Shown piece by piece: positions 1-11,625 of a stretch of 64,000 nucleotides of DNA (position 1 is the stretch's first letter; each line of letters starts with the position of its first letter). Source of the DNA: Formicarius rufipectus (lineage: Eukaryota > Chordata > Aves > Passeriformes > Formicariidae). Where the stretch lies: contig VXAU01001689.1 of the NCBI GenBank assembly GCA_013399695.1, positions 1-64,000 of the forward strand. The letters are read 5' to 3'. The notes below the pieces were generated by a model, which was not told the origin of the DNA, did not search any database, and saw nothing but the letters and a program-made list of their open reading frames with translations. A program made the position numbers and the translations under genes.

Positions 1-571
1 TAAAAAATATTATTGAATGAGCAATATAAGTATTGATAATGTTAAACAATTTTAATTAAAATTAAAAATGGGAATATTTCTATTTTATCGAGCTGCACAC
101 TTTGAATTTTGATTCATTTATTGAGACAGCACATTTTTCCTCAATTGTTTTTTTTTGGGGGGGAGGAGGCATGGCATTCAGCCCTGAAAACCTGTTTGAA
201 ACACCTGGGTTTTAAGGTTTGTTTGGCATGTGTCCTAAAAGTCCTTGCCCCAGAAAAGTACAACAAGCGTGTTTGCTCTGTTCCTGCACATCACACCAAG
301 CTTTGGGCAACTCCTGGGGTGAGAGGGAAATGAAAAATATATTAAAACATAAGAGATGAATATATAGGTTAGATAAATATAGAAAATAGATAAATATAGA
401 GAATAGGTAGAGTAGATAAATACATAAAGCACATACAACATATAAAATGATATCTAAAATACGACTCAATCTCATTGCCGTGAAGGATGGTGCTCAGAGC
501 AGTCAGGCCACTCAACTCAACGTCTCTACTCAAGGTTGCTCCCCCTGGGAGGGGAGGAGGGGGATACTCAC
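1..571 (-). other. Intron downstream of the transmembrane exon (partial)
   Basis: AT-rich intronic sequence following donor gtgagt at 571-566. It holds a degenerate gata/aaat simple-sequence stretch at about 355-435 and a G-run at 151-169. No exon, CR1 or other element was recognised. Confidence 0.8.
355..435. repeat. Degenerate gata/aaata simple repeat
   Basis: Recurring 'agataaatata' and 'gaaaataga' units form an imperfect low-complexity tract. Confidence 0.5.
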
Positions 572-790
572 TGCCTGTAGCTGACCATGACGATGAGGAT
601 GGCAGGCATGCAGCACAGGATGATGATCACAGCCAGGGCCAGCAGTGCTCCCTCCGTGTAGCCCACGGCCTGCGCCTGCTTCTTCACATTGGCCACCACA
701 TCTGGCGTGCGGATCTCCAGGATGCGTCCGCCCTGCCCCAGGTACGGCTGGAACTCCTTGTTGATGTCCAGCAGTTTGCCATCCAGGAAC
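572..790 (-). CDS. PCDH15: PCDH15-type exon J (MAD12 end plus transmembrane helix), 219 nt, phase 2/2
   Basis: The exon encodes FLDGKLLDINKEFQPYLGQG, GRILEIRTPDVVANVKK and then GYTEGALLALAVIIILCC and MPAILIVMVSYR. The first part closes MAD12. ALLALAVIIILCCMPAILIV is the single transmembrane helix, about residues 48-68 of this exon, followed by VSYR at the cytoplasmic side. This orientation is type I. The acceptor is ..gccgctgaag (a weak pyrimidine tract) and the donor gtgagt. The exon ends after CA, the first two bases of the next codon. The cytoplasmic-domain exons, where PCDH15 is alternatively spliced into CD1/CD2/CD3 forms, are beyond the left edge. Confidence 0.95.
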
Positions 791-845
791 CTTCAGCGGC
801 ACAAAGCTCAGTTACAGCCCAGGTCATTAAGTGTGCTTGAATCAT

Positions 846-915
846 CGTGTTGGGTTGGGGGATTGTGGTGGGTTGAGTGACTGTGGTGGGTTGAGAACTG
901 TCGGCTGGTTGGAGG
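846..915. repeat. Short ggttga-rich minisatellite
   Basis: About three imperfect copies of a 16-20 bp unit containing 'ctgtggtgggttga' lie in tandem, 60-125 nt upstream (in transcript sense) of exon J. Confidence 0.6.
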
Positions 916-1134
916 ACTGGCAATTCCCTGGAATCCCTGTACTTAATCCCAGGACACAGTTTAAGCAGCTGAAGCTTATCCTAACTTCTCAGAGCTCAGT
1001 TCTCCCTGGCATTGTTTTGTGGTCCTTCCTCCACTGGTCTGTTGCACGGGATCAACCAACCCTTCCTGAACTCATCCCACTCTGGCTTAGAGATCCACTT
1101 GATCTTGCTCAGGCAGAGGTGGATTCCCCCTCCC

Positions 1135-1265
1135 TGTAAGTGTTCAAAGACCATGTGGATGTGGCATTTGGGGACAGGGGTTAGTGGTGGCCTTGGCAGT
1201 GCTGGGGGAACAGTTGGACTTGACGGTCTTGAAGGTCTTTCCAACCTTCACAACTCTGTGATTGA
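1135..1265 (+). mobile_element. CR1 LINE 3'-end fragment
   Basis: A diverged CR1 tail beginning 'aagtgttcaaagaccatgtg' and ending 'ctttccaacc..tctgtgattg'. It is antisense to the host gene. Confidence 0.75.
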
Positions 1266-1733
1266 TGCTACTCTAAAAGCAGGTAATTTTCAGAGGACTT
1301 TCCTCAGCTTCTGAGGGAAATTCTTTGGCTGGAGGGACAAAAAACACATTGGTCAAGGCTTTAACTTCTAAAGGAAGACAAAAATCCATGGATCACTCTG
1401 GAAGTGAGGACTGAGTGGCACTATCAGGATGTAGGATCCTGATGGTTCGGAGCTATAGCAGGACCCCAGATCCCCACATAGACAGTGGCTCTCCTGGAGA
1501 AAGATGAGGGGGAAACGCTGTGTAAAAATACACAAAAACAAGAACAAACAGAAAAGACCAAATAAAAAACAGCAAAAAAAAATATTCCGAGAGGATTTCT
1601 GCACATCAGCTCTGGATGGCAAAGACAGGCTGCAATAGCTTGATCTCCTTCCTCTGATCAGGACACAGGAATAACCCTCCTCGAAGCCCTTCCTTAAAGG
1701 GACTTCATTTCCTAAAATCCATTGCCTCTCTCA

Positions 1734-2056
1734 CGAATCTGCCGAGAGACCCTGACGGCATTGTTTGTCCCCTGATTTCTTCCACAAAAACGCTTGAGAA
1801 ATAATCCCTTTTCCAGCCCACCACGCCGAGGGGAGCCGTCGCTCCGTTGCCACACACTAGATGTCACTGCTGCGTGTCACACCGCCCCGGAGCCGGCAGG
1901 AGCATTCCCGGCAGGACAGCACGAAAGCTCGGGATCATTTTAAGCAGCTCTCCATTAAAATACCCGAATATTTCCCTGCCAAGCCCCTTTTTTTTAGCAG
2001 GTTGTAACTCAAGCACGAGCATTTCCTCCGTGATGGGACCCGTCGCATCGAGCAGG
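1734..2056. other. Intronic CpG-rich patch
   Basis: I count about 22 CpG dinucleotides in 320 bp, densest at 1820-1935, against a CpG-poor background. There is no exon or recognised repeat here. It could be a regulatory element or a GC-rich unrecognised repeat. Confidence 0.5.
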
Positions 2057-2344
2057 AGATTCAGGCAGGGGGAGCAGTTTGTTTTCAATGCTTTGCACTT
2101 AATATATGAAGGGGAAAATTTGCTGGATTCAACTGGTTTTTATGCTCCAATAAATCAAATATGCTATAAAAGAGAGAAAAAGGAGGCTGATCGTTTCAGT
2201 TTGTCAAATTACCTGCATGGCCTCAAAGACTTTGGGTGTTTGTCATAGAGGAAGGAAGCAGCACAGTGCAGTTACTGTTCAGATCCCTTTTTTTGGTGGA
2301 ATCAGGCATATTTGGAGCAAAAGTTTGATTTTGGGGGTAGCTGG

Positions 2345-2697
2345 GGAGGGCTCATCCTGGAGAAAAGGTGGGGACCTTCTGGCTCTGCAAGTCCCTGCCA
2401 GGACGGGGGAGCCGGGTAGGGTCGGACTCTGCTCCCAGGGAACAGGGACAGGAGAAGAGGGAATGACCAGGAGATGTTCAGGTGGGACATGGGGAGGAAT
2501 TTCTGCATGGAAAGGGTGGTCAGACCTTGGAAGGGGCTCCCCAAGGAGGTCTGGAGTCTCCAGCCCAGGAGGTGTTCAGAAAACACGCAGATATGGAACC
2601 TGGGGCAATGGTTTAGTGGTGGGATTGATAGTCTTTTGGTAATGGTTGGACTGGATGATTTGGAGGTCTTTTCCTGTCTTAATGGTTCTACTTTATG
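2345..2697 (+). mobile_element. CR1 LINE 3' fragment
   Basis: Matches the CR1 3' region motifs (clotted order: 'ctggagaaaaggtgggg', 'gggaatgaccaggagatg', 'ccttggaaggggctcccc') up to a degraded tail with 'taatggttcta'. Confidence 0.85.
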
Positions 2698-3636
2698 AGA
2701 TACCCGAGCATTGAAAATATCCCACTTGCTTGGGAGAGCCTGGTAACTCCAGCTGCCAAGCTCTCTCCTTACTCCAGTGAGCTGACACCTACTCACCTCT
2801 ACCCTAAAGCCAGGAATGCATTCCCTGGGATTTTGCTGATTTAAATATTTAAAAGCTCTTGAAGAGAGTTCAGAAAACCCCCAAAAAGCTGAGTGTGCAG
2901 GCACATGGAGCATTTTAATAAGGTTGATTCTCAGCTGACCCTTCAGCTTTGAAAATCTGGTGTTTAACCTGCCTTAGCTCTGGTGTGCTCTGGGTATTTC
3001 ACTGGGCACATGAACATCCCTAAAAGACATTCCTGTGTATTCAAACGAAGAGGGACATTTGTTTCTCACTGTGAAGAGAGACTGCATCAGAAAATGTCTA
3101 TTTTTCCATGGAATTCAATCCTGGCCTTTTGACCTCGAGTATTTCCAAAGGGATCCCACTTCAGCCACTCTGAAGTGGCTACAAGTGGAAGAAAACACTC
3201 ACCTCCATGAATTTCTAAACTGCTCAAGTGGTAAAGCAGTGACAGAGAGGAATCAGGCAACAATGTGGGTGCAAGGCAGGAGGATCCATTGTTGAGATCC
3301 CTCCTGAGAGTGGGCTGGGGTGAAACAGTCACTCACAGGAGCACTGCAAACAGATTTACTGGCACTGTTCTGTAGGGATTAGGGAAAATGGTTGTCTGCT
3401 ACAGATTTCTGCTGCTTCCTGAATTTCCACTTCCACTCCTGAATAAAACTGGGAACCAAATCACAGAGATGCCATTCGGGGAATGATCAGCAGTGGACAA
3501 GTGAAGACAAACTCACTGAGCATCACTGAGACCTGAAGACACCTTAGAGGTGCCACAGGACGAAGGAGGCTCTTCTGTCAGTCCACCAGGAATCTGCTTC
3601 CAAGAGCAAGGGAAGAGCAACTGATCAGATACTCAC

Positions 3637-3813
3637 TTGAAAAGCTCGTTCCTCATGATGGCTCTGTTCGTCTGGGGGTCGATGGCGTAGACCATGAGGT
3701 CGGACTTGGTGTAGTCCTCCTCGGAGTAGCCGTCCCCAAACCTGCGCGCCCCGATGGACTCCACCACCACCGTTGCTCCGGGAATCTGGTCCTGAACATA
3801 GCGTTCCAAAATC
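3637..3813 (-). CDS. PCDH15: PCDH15-type exon I (MAD12 core), 177 nt, phase 2/2
   Basis: The exon encodes 58 whole residues, from ILERYVQDQIPGATVVVESI through GARRFGDGYSEEDYTKSD to YAIDPQTNRAIMRNELF. This is the membrane-adjacent domain (MAD12, a ferredoxin-like fold) that in PCDH15 mediates parallel dimerisation near the membrane and contacts LHFPL5/TMC partners. VQxQIPGAxVVVESIGARR and YAIDPQTNRAI are diagnostic. The acceptor ..cttctttag follows a pyrimidine stretch, and the donor is gtgagt. The final AA joins the G of exon J to give Lys. A G-rich tract lies about 90 nt upstream of the acceptor. Confidence 0.96.
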
Positions 3814-3898
3814 CTAAAGAAGAGGGGATAGAGCCAGAGAGCTGCAGTGATTGGTTTGTGCTGAGCAAGGCTGAGCCCAAAGGAGATACTAACAGGCA

Positions 3899-3921
3899 AC
3901 CCCCCCCCACCCCCGCCGCCC
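3899..3921 (-). other. G-rich tract on the transcribed-RNA strand
   Basis: The plus strand has a run of C broken by single bases. Read on the gene strand this gives several G3+ runs (GGG, GGGGG, GGGGGGGG), enough for a G-quadruplex. It lies about 90 nt upstream of the exon I acceptor. Confidence 0.5.
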
Positions 3922-5462
3922 AGGGTGAGGAAGATGTTTGTGAAAGGATTGTCTCCTCAACAGAACCTCTTCCATGCTGAACTCCTGGGAGAAGCTCCGT
4001 CATGCTTGAAGAGGTCATTGGGAATAGAGACCTCAAGTCAAGCTCTTTGTGTTTACGTCCCCAGCTGAGTTTGAAAAGGCCCATGGGAAACACCATCTGT
4101 ATTTCACACAAACCACTCCTGCAATCCCTTCATGAAGCTGTACCATTTCAGCACTTCCATCCCCGGCCTTACATAGGGTGCATTCCATACATTTCCCCCC
4201 ATCCAAGGATTTTTCAGCGGGGTATTTCATCCAGTCCCCAACATTGCACAACATGTCAGGTGCTGCTGTAACACCTGCAGGTTTTACAGGCAGAAGGAAA
4301 TTGGAATATTGGGCTGATGTGGAAAAAAATAAAACAAACTGAACTGCAGCAGGAGTTCTACAAGCAGGAGGGAAAAAGGCCAACGGAATTCAGGAGCAGC
4401 TCTGCCTGGAATGACAACAGCATAACAACATCAACAACACCCAGGCTGGCTAATGCTGTGATGAGGTTTCCAAACTGGGACCAAGATGAGTTCCCTCAAA
4501 GCCCACAAATAGTTTTATAAACAAAGGCATAAAGGCAAATATCATCAATACCGGATATAGGGGCAAAAAGATAAGGAGATATAAACCAGAGAATCTGGAA
4601 GTCTGAATGCTCCATCTCAACTCCTGTGAGTTATATGAAAACATACAATTTCCTGGGCTGATTTATGTGATTCAATCCAAGAGCAGTGGCTGAGTTGGGA
4701 GGCAAAAGCCAGGGCAGCAGAGGGAACATTAGGGTCAGGGGTACTCCAGAGTGCAGAGGGAGACAGAGCTCTCAAAAAAGGCCACCAGTGACTTTAGGAA
4801 GTCCCCCGTTTCACACAAAACCCTCTACAGCTGCTGAGGTGACATTTTGCTGCTGTTTTTTTCCTGACACAAGACTTCCAAAGGAATGCTTTCAAGGCAG
4901 TGTCACCAGCTCCTGAGTTTTCAAGATCATGGACTCGTATTTATCCACCTCTCCTGTCTGTGTGGAAGTTCAGCCTGCCCTTAAACCAGCACCTGCTCTG
5001 TAAGATTTTGAAAACTCCAAGTCTCTCAGAGCCAGGTGTCAGCCTGGGAGTGAATAGGTTCTGTTAGTGCATAGAAAATAGAGACACAGATGGGCTGCCA
5101 CGCTGCTGGCTGACTGGTGTCCTCTAAACAAGCACTGCTGTTGTTTGCAGATATGGTAAACTCAACTTATCTCTGCTTCTGGAACGCTCTGCACTGGCAG
5201 CCAAGGTGATAACCCATCACAGACACCTCAGGAACAATAATTCTCCCAGGTAAAACTTGACAGGACAAATCTGGGATATGCAGATTATTATAAAAAAAAC
5301 CAAACAGCAGATCTTAGGTGAATGTAAATGTCTAAAAAAAAGTACCAAAGTCCTCAGAGTGGTGTTTTGTATAAGGATGCAGACAGACGAAAGACACAAA
5401 GGCTTTACCTCCCTAATCAGCATGCAATCATCATCTTTTGCTGCAGGATGGAGATGCTTTCC

Positions 5463-5725
5463 ACAGAACCCCAGAATACCAAAATCCCTAAGGTTGGAAA
5501 AGCCCTCCCAGCCCACGGAGCCCACCCCATGCCCGATGCCCACCGTGTTCCCCAGCCCAGAGCACTGAGTGCCACGGCCAGTCCTGCCTTGGACACCTCC
5601 AGGGATGGGCACTCCAAACCTCCTTGGGCAGCCCCTTCCAAGGCCTGACCACCCTTTCCACGCAGAAATTCCTCCCCATGTCCCACCTGCCCCCTGCCCT
5701 GTCCCTGTTCCCTGAGGCCATTCCC
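5463..5725 (-). mobile_element. CR1 LINE 3' fragment
   Basis: Begins with a degraded tail ('ccagaataccaaaatcccta'), then reverse-complement CR1 motifs 'ggttggaaaagccctcccag', 'gggatgggcactccaaacct' and 'ccttccaaggcctgaccacc'. Confidence 0.9.
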
Positions 5726-5939
5726 TCTCCTCCTCTTTGGTCTCCTTGCACAGAACTGTTATTACACCCCAGACACAAACGCTCTGGAAGGCTGGAAGGT
5801 TACAACATGGGGGCACATGGTGGCAACATTCCCTTTTCTCAGAAATTCCTGGCATCATGGAATTCATTGACTTTCAGAATATCTTTGTCTAAAACATGAT
5901 TAAAATTGAAGAACAAACAGCATACTTTGGACATAGGTC

Positions 5940-6212
5940 TGGAGTGCCAGGACAAGGGAGAATGGCTTTCCACTGCCAGAGGGCAGGGTTAGATGGGATA
6001 TTGGGAAGGAATTCTTCCCTGTGAGGGTGGGCAGGCCCTGGAATAGGCTGGGCAGAGAAGCTGTGGCTGCCCCATCCCTGGGAGTGTCCAAGGCCAGGTT
6101 GGACGGGGCTTGGAGCAACCTGGGTTGGTGGAAGGTGTCCTTGCCCATGGCAGGGGGTGGCACTGGATGGGCTTTAAGTCCCTTCCAACCCAAACCATGC
6201 TAGGATTCTGGG
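5940..6212 (+). mobile_element. CR1 LINE 3' fragment
   Basis: Contains 'gagaagctgtggctgcccca', 'tggtggaaggtgtccttgcc' and a tail 'aaaccatgctaggattctgg'. It is one arm of an inverted pair with the copy at 6418-6645. Confidence 0.92.
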
Positions 6213-6417
6213 TACCACTTTCTGCCTACGAGAAACAGCCACAATGCAGCCATTGGCTTTCACTGGCATTGCAAGAAACAGCACAAAGTACAGCAGACTG
6301 ACAGTAATAATCTGAAACACACAGGTTGCATATTTAGGTTAAAACAGAAAATAAAAATGCACCAAGGACAGAAAAGGAGCAATTAAAGAGTCCACTCAAA
6401 AATTTGACACAAAGTCA

Positions 6418-6645
6418 AAGAATCATGGAATGATTTGGGTTAGAAAGGACCTCAAAGCCCATCCAGTGCCATCCCCTGCCATGGGTAGGGACACCTTCCA
6501 CCAGCCCAGGTTCCTCCAAGCCCCATCCAACCTGGCCTTGGACACTCCCAGGGATGGGGCAGCCACAGCTTCTCTGCCCAACCTGTGCCAGGGCCTGCCC
6601 ACCCTCACTGCCAGGAATTCCTTCCCAGTATCCCATCTAAGTTCT
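6418..6645 (-). mobile_element. CR1 LINE 3' fragment
   Basis: Starts 'agaatcatggaatgatttgg', the reverse of the CR1 tail, and runs back to 'gggatactgg' in reverse sense. It is roughly 90% similar by eye to the inverted copy 206 bp away. Confidence 0.92.
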
Positions 6646-9009
6646 TTAGTAATTTGACAGCCTTTTGTGTTTCTGGAGCACATAAAATACTTTAAGGAAT
6701 GAAAAAAAAACCCAACCCAAAAGATTCTTTCAGGACTCCAATAACTGATCCTAAAGACTTAAGAGAGTTGAAGACTCAATATTCTGCATCAGTTTTGGCT
6801 GCAACTCTACCTCTCAAACATAATTTAGTGCAATAATGAATGATAAATTCCTGTTTTAAGTATTAGACAGTGCAGATGTGGCTCTGCCCTCCACATCAGT
6901 GCATGCCTTTGAGCTCCTCCAGTGTGCTCCACTTCAGCCAAATTCTGCCTGGGTGGGCTTGCAAGGTTAATAATTGACAAGTAACCAGCTGGATTTTTGT
7001 CTGTACTATCTTAAACAGGTCAGGACTGATTCCAGCCCCTCCTGTGCAGTTTGGGACAGATTTGAGGGGGAAGCATTTGAGCCCCAGATGCCTCATTACA
7101 ACCTACACAGAGGCTCAGCTCTTTCTGTGGCCCCTGGGGTTTATTTCAAGCCCAAGAACACCCTTCTTCATAAAACAGCCCTTCACAAGGATTATTTCTA
7201 GTCTTCTCTCACACACAAGGCCTGAGTCTAGCAGGAAGGAGTAGCACTGAGCCAATTTCCTCTGTACAAAATAACATGCACAACATTTAGAAAACAACCC
7301 AGAGCCAATGTCTTCATGCCCACTTACCCAAATCCTATAAAAGCAAAGAACCATGAATAGGTAAGGCTGAAAATGACCTTTAAAATTCAAGTCCAACCAC
7401 CATGAGCATATTGGATTGCACACCATGAAGAAAATCTGCTTTCCTACATGCTGCTAAAATGTCTTTCCTTCTGTTTGTGCCCATCCTGTGTAACCCTGCC
7501 CTCCAAAAACCCTAGCCATGCTCCCGGTCTGTATCTGCCCCAGTCACAGCAGGAACTCACCCAGAGAGTAATACAGACACAGCTCTGTTCTGACCCCGAG
7601 GAGGATCTTCAGATCTCAGCACAAAAGAGGTTTTGCTGCCCCAGTCAGCAATTCCAGGCTCAGAAGTCCCCCAGCTTTATCCCAGAGGCTGAGCACTGCC
7701 TTTGGAGAGCTCCAGTAGCACACCAGCACTGAGGTCAGGGAGAGCAGCAGGGAGAGGAGAGGCTTCCCCTGGCACTGGGATGGCAAAGGGAAAAGTTGGA
7801 GATGCACAAGCCTTGGTTTCTAAACCCTGACTCAACAAAGGTGGCCTGAACCATCCTGACTGCAGTACACAGAGGCTCTGATAACTCTGGAGCAGACTCC
7901 AGGATCCACACTCTCCCAGCAAAGCCAGGTGTAGTCTGGGTATGAAACAGGACACAGCCAGCTGGTGGCAAATGCCCCTCTAATCTATTTATTCGATCTA
8001 ATTAAATCTGTTTAATCTAATTGAACCAATTATTTGATTATCTAATATATTTCTTTTCTTATTTGGCAATTTAATTTAGAATGAAACAGTGCAGTGCAAA
8101 GAAGAGACAGAGAGAAAGGGGAGGGGGAACGAAGGGCCAGGAGAAAAATGATCCCAAAAAGCTCCTGTCTGAGAGTGCTGAGGCGAAGAACAAGGCAGCT
8201 CTAGAACTGCTTGGGACTCAACAACATCTGAAGGGCAGGAAAGGAAGCGCTGAATGGCAAGTGCACTGCCACTAGCCCAACAGAGAAAAGGTCCAGCCAC
8301 CTGTAATTAGACTGAGTTCAGTAATTACATAGCAGAAATCATGAAGCAAGCAATGGAATGGGACCTCCCCTATGGGAACACTAAGGAGCATGAGGGGGAT
8401 TTGTGCCCTGCAACAGCATCCAGCAGCGGAGACATGCTGATTTCTACCACTTCATGCACTGTGGAGAGGGAACTGCAGGGAAACCACTGAGGATCAGAAG
8501 CACTTCCCTGAAGGAGGGCCATGCGTTCCAGCTCCTGCACATCAAATTTATTATCTCATACCCTCTGATTGGACGTAACATTATATACGACGCACAATGT
8601 ACATGTGATGTATATTATACTCCATAATTTACAGAGATATTTATTGCTGTGGTATATAATATAACATTTCTTTTAAGTGCACCACGGTTTCCATGCTTTA
8701 AAGCAGAGCTCCTGTGAGGGATGATGCCAGTCAGCTTTATATATGCAAACCATTAAGGCAGCAGATTCAGTGTTCATGTTCCAAAACACTCCCTCAGTAA
8801 TATCTCCAAGGATCAGCACTGCATTTTCCATTTGGATTTTCAGGGAAAAACCTGTCTGGTCACTTTCACCTTGTGTTAGAGGGTCCATCATGGATTTTCT
8901 TTAACTATGGAATTGCCTCATTCATTCACAAGCACAGAACTGTGTGAGAACACCATGATGAAGGGAGGGAAAACCCTGGGAGACTGCACAGGGTACCCTG
9001 GTATCTTAG

Positions 9010-9560
9010 GGGTGCCTTAGGAAGGGCACTGGCAGCAGGTCAGGAGGGGCTCCTGCCCCTCTGGGCAGCCCTGGCAGGCACATCTGCAGGGCTGTGTCCA
9101 GCTGTGGCTCCTCAGCACAGCAGGGCCATGGAGCTCCTGCAGCGGGGCCAGCACAGATGCCCAAGGGATGGAGCATCTCTGGGAGCAGCAAAGGCTGAGG
9201 GAGCTGGGGCTGTTCAGCCTCCAGAGCACACCCAGAGGGCACCTCCCCATGCCCGGCAGTGCCTGCAGGGAGGGGGCAGAGCATGGCCCAGGCTCTGCTC
9301 GGGGGGCACAGCCGTGGCACAGGAGGGACGGGCAGGAACTGATGCCCAGCGAGTTCCACCTGCACAGGAGGGAGAACTTCTTGGCTGGGCAGTGACCCAG
9401 CCCTGGGCAGAGACCAGAGAGGGGGGGAGTGTCCTCCCTGGGGATATTCCAGAGCTGTGTGGACACAGTGCTGTGTCCTGTGCTCTGGGCTGGCCCTGCT
9501 GGTGCAGGAGGTGGCACCAGATGCCCCACTGTGGTGCCTTCCTGTCTGACCCAGAATCTG
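9010..9560 (+). mobile_element. CR1-type LINE 3' fragment, copy 1 of a young-looking subfamily
   Basis: A GC-rich element with the CR1 landmarks 'gctgagggagctggggctgt', 'tcagcctccagagcacaccc' and 'cgagttccacctgcacagga'. It ends near 'ccagaatctgggattctgca'. It differs from the copy at 30.5 kb at very few positions over its first 350 bp. Confidence 0.88.
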
Positions 9561-10622
9561 GGATTCTGCATTTCATCAGAACACTCATTTTAAGCCACTC
9601 CATTATTCCATTTCAGAGGAAATGTGACATCTATAGACAAGAGTCCAGAAGAATTTACCCCACAAGACACTTGTATGACCTACAGGAGGAAGCCCAGGTC
9701 TCTCTGGGCATCATGGAGTGTTTGACTTTAGGCAGAGCTTTAAGCTGCTGTTAAGTGAAAACCAAAGAACTAAATAATCTGAATGGTGCTGGCTATTTAA
9801 TTCCAGTGGAATTTCAGGAGTGGGACTCAGGAATACTTGTGTGTCCCATCCTGCTGAGCATATTCTATGATTCTATGAGCTGCTATTCCTTCCCCAAGCA
9901 GCAAGAACTCTCCAAACCTCCCATAAAGAACGCTGTGTGTGCCTTCGCCAAGTACACTGAATTTTCCACTCAGCTTAATTTCTCTGCCACCTACTGTAAC
10001 AATCAGAAATGGATTTACTTGCACACTCATAATGACAGTGGGCAAGGAAATGGCAAGTCTGACTCTGATGTTCAGTCCAGAGGATTTGAAAAGCTTGTTG
10101 AGGAAATTAAAGCAGCTGGGAGGAAAACCGAGGCGCGTATTGAAGGACTGCGAAGGATCACCACGTCAGTGGAAAACATGCCCATTGTATCCCTCAAAAA
10201 GCTTAAACTCCCAAGCCAAATAGACAGTGAGGCTTTAAATCTCCTCTTCTCTGATGTGCTTCCTTTATATGGACTATTAACCTCCCCACATCTCTGGGCT
10301 GTGCTGAGTAAGCCTTATATTTCCTAATACCTCGTATTTCTCAGTACCTCATAACCCCTGGTAAAAGGTACAGGCAGCTGAGGAAACCTGGAATAATTTC
10401 TTCTCCAAAGTGCTTTAAGCCACTATTTGTTTCATAGTGAAAAAGCACTGCAAATTCAAAAATGACCCAACTACCCCCTTCCCTGACATTTCTCACCACC
10501 AAGAGCTGCAATTGGCGATTAAATGTTTTATTTTCAGGGATTAATATTTAGAGTCACTCCAGTGCCCATATGAGAGGAGAAAGAGCTGAGTAATCTCAGG
10601 GGTGGCTCCTTTAGTTCACTGA

Positions 10623-10717
10623 CCACAGAATGGTTTGGGTCTGGAAGGGATCTTAAAGACCCTCTAGTTCCAACTCCCCTGCCACAGACAGGAACACCTT
10701 CCACTAGCCCAGGTTAA
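10623..10717 (-). mobile_element. CR1 LINE tail fragment
   Basis: Reverse-sense CR1 tail 'cacagaatggtttgggtctg' to 'ccttccactagcccaggtt'; only the last 95 bp of the element. Confidence 0.88.
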
Positions 10718-11290
10718 TGAAATACTCTTTTATCTGTCAATGAATGACACAATCAGATTTTATGAATTAGTGCATTATTTGAAGTAGCAAAAGTACTTCA
10801 GTCTGAGACAGTCTCTGAACAATCTGGTTTCCCTTTGCCTGTGGTTGTGTCTTCTGCACAGCACATGAACAATCACAAATCCTCTGTTTTTATAAAAGCC
10901 TTTGTTTTTATGGCCTACATGAATTATTAAGGACTCGATAAAAACAGAGAGAGAGTAATTTTTGAAACTTTAAGAGGTAAACACGAGAAATGTGAAGACA
11001 GCAGTGAAATAAATACCTTTCTCGGTGCAACAGGCCAATGCACATCTGCAGAATTCTTTCTGGGACTTTTGATCTCTGCAAATATTTCCAGGAGAGAATG
11101 GGCCAATTCTAAAACCAGCTCATGTGATCTCTCCTGGTAAAAGCTGTCCTTGGAAGTGAAATTCTTTGGCTACACTTACTCTCTCATGGTGTTTGTGAAG
11201 GCAGAGGCTTCCCAAGCTATTGTGAGAAATCCAAATGTGGCCATGACTTTGTTTTTTTTATAACTTTATACTCATTCAAAAGTTCTGAAA

Positions 11291-11625
11291 TGCACAATCA
11301 TGAAATGGTTTAGGTTGGAAATGACCTCTGAGATCACCAACCCATGCTCACCACTAAACCACATCCTCAAGTGTAACATTCACATGTTTTCTGAACACTT
11401 CCAGGGACGGAACTACCCTGGGCAGCCCATTCCAATGCTTAACCACTCTTTCCATGAAGAAATTGTTCCTACTGTGGAATCTAAACCTCCCCTGGGACAA
11501 CTTGAGGCTGTTTCCTCTCATCCTGTCCCTTCTTACCTGAGAGAAGAGGCTGACCCCACCTCACCAGGACCTCCTTTGAGGAAGTTAGTCTCAGTCCTAA
11601 GGAACAGTCCCTGTGAGCTCAGCCT
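11291..11625 (-). mobile_element. CR1 LINE 3' fragment
   Basis: Begins 'aatcatgaaatggtttaggt' and carries the motifs 'ctgggcagcccattccaatg' and 'cttgaggctgtttcctctca'; an older, more diverged subfamily. Confidence 0.88.

Larger units (their letters stand above)
791..3636 (-). other. Intron between exons I and J (2.85 kb)
   Basis: The intron holds a small ggttga-rich minisatellite just upstream of exon J, two CR1 fragments (1135-1265 and 2345-2697) and a CpG-rich patch (1734-2056). The rest (2700-3636) is unique sequence without recognisable features. Confidence 0.8.

Noticed and set aside
530..802. 90-codon minus-strand ORF starting with Met
   Set aside because: It is a different frame of exon J. 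The true frame is the one encoding the transmembrane helix and joining exon I in phase.
5217..5867. 216-codon minus-strand ORF
   Set aside because: Contains the CR1-derived peptide found again at 29296-29610, 34597-34914 and 58259-58786.
9104..9754. 216-codon plus-strand ORF
   Set aside because: It lies almost wholly in a GC-rich CR1 fragment; similar frames recur in the copies at 30510-31148 and 63359-63748, so it is repeat-derived.
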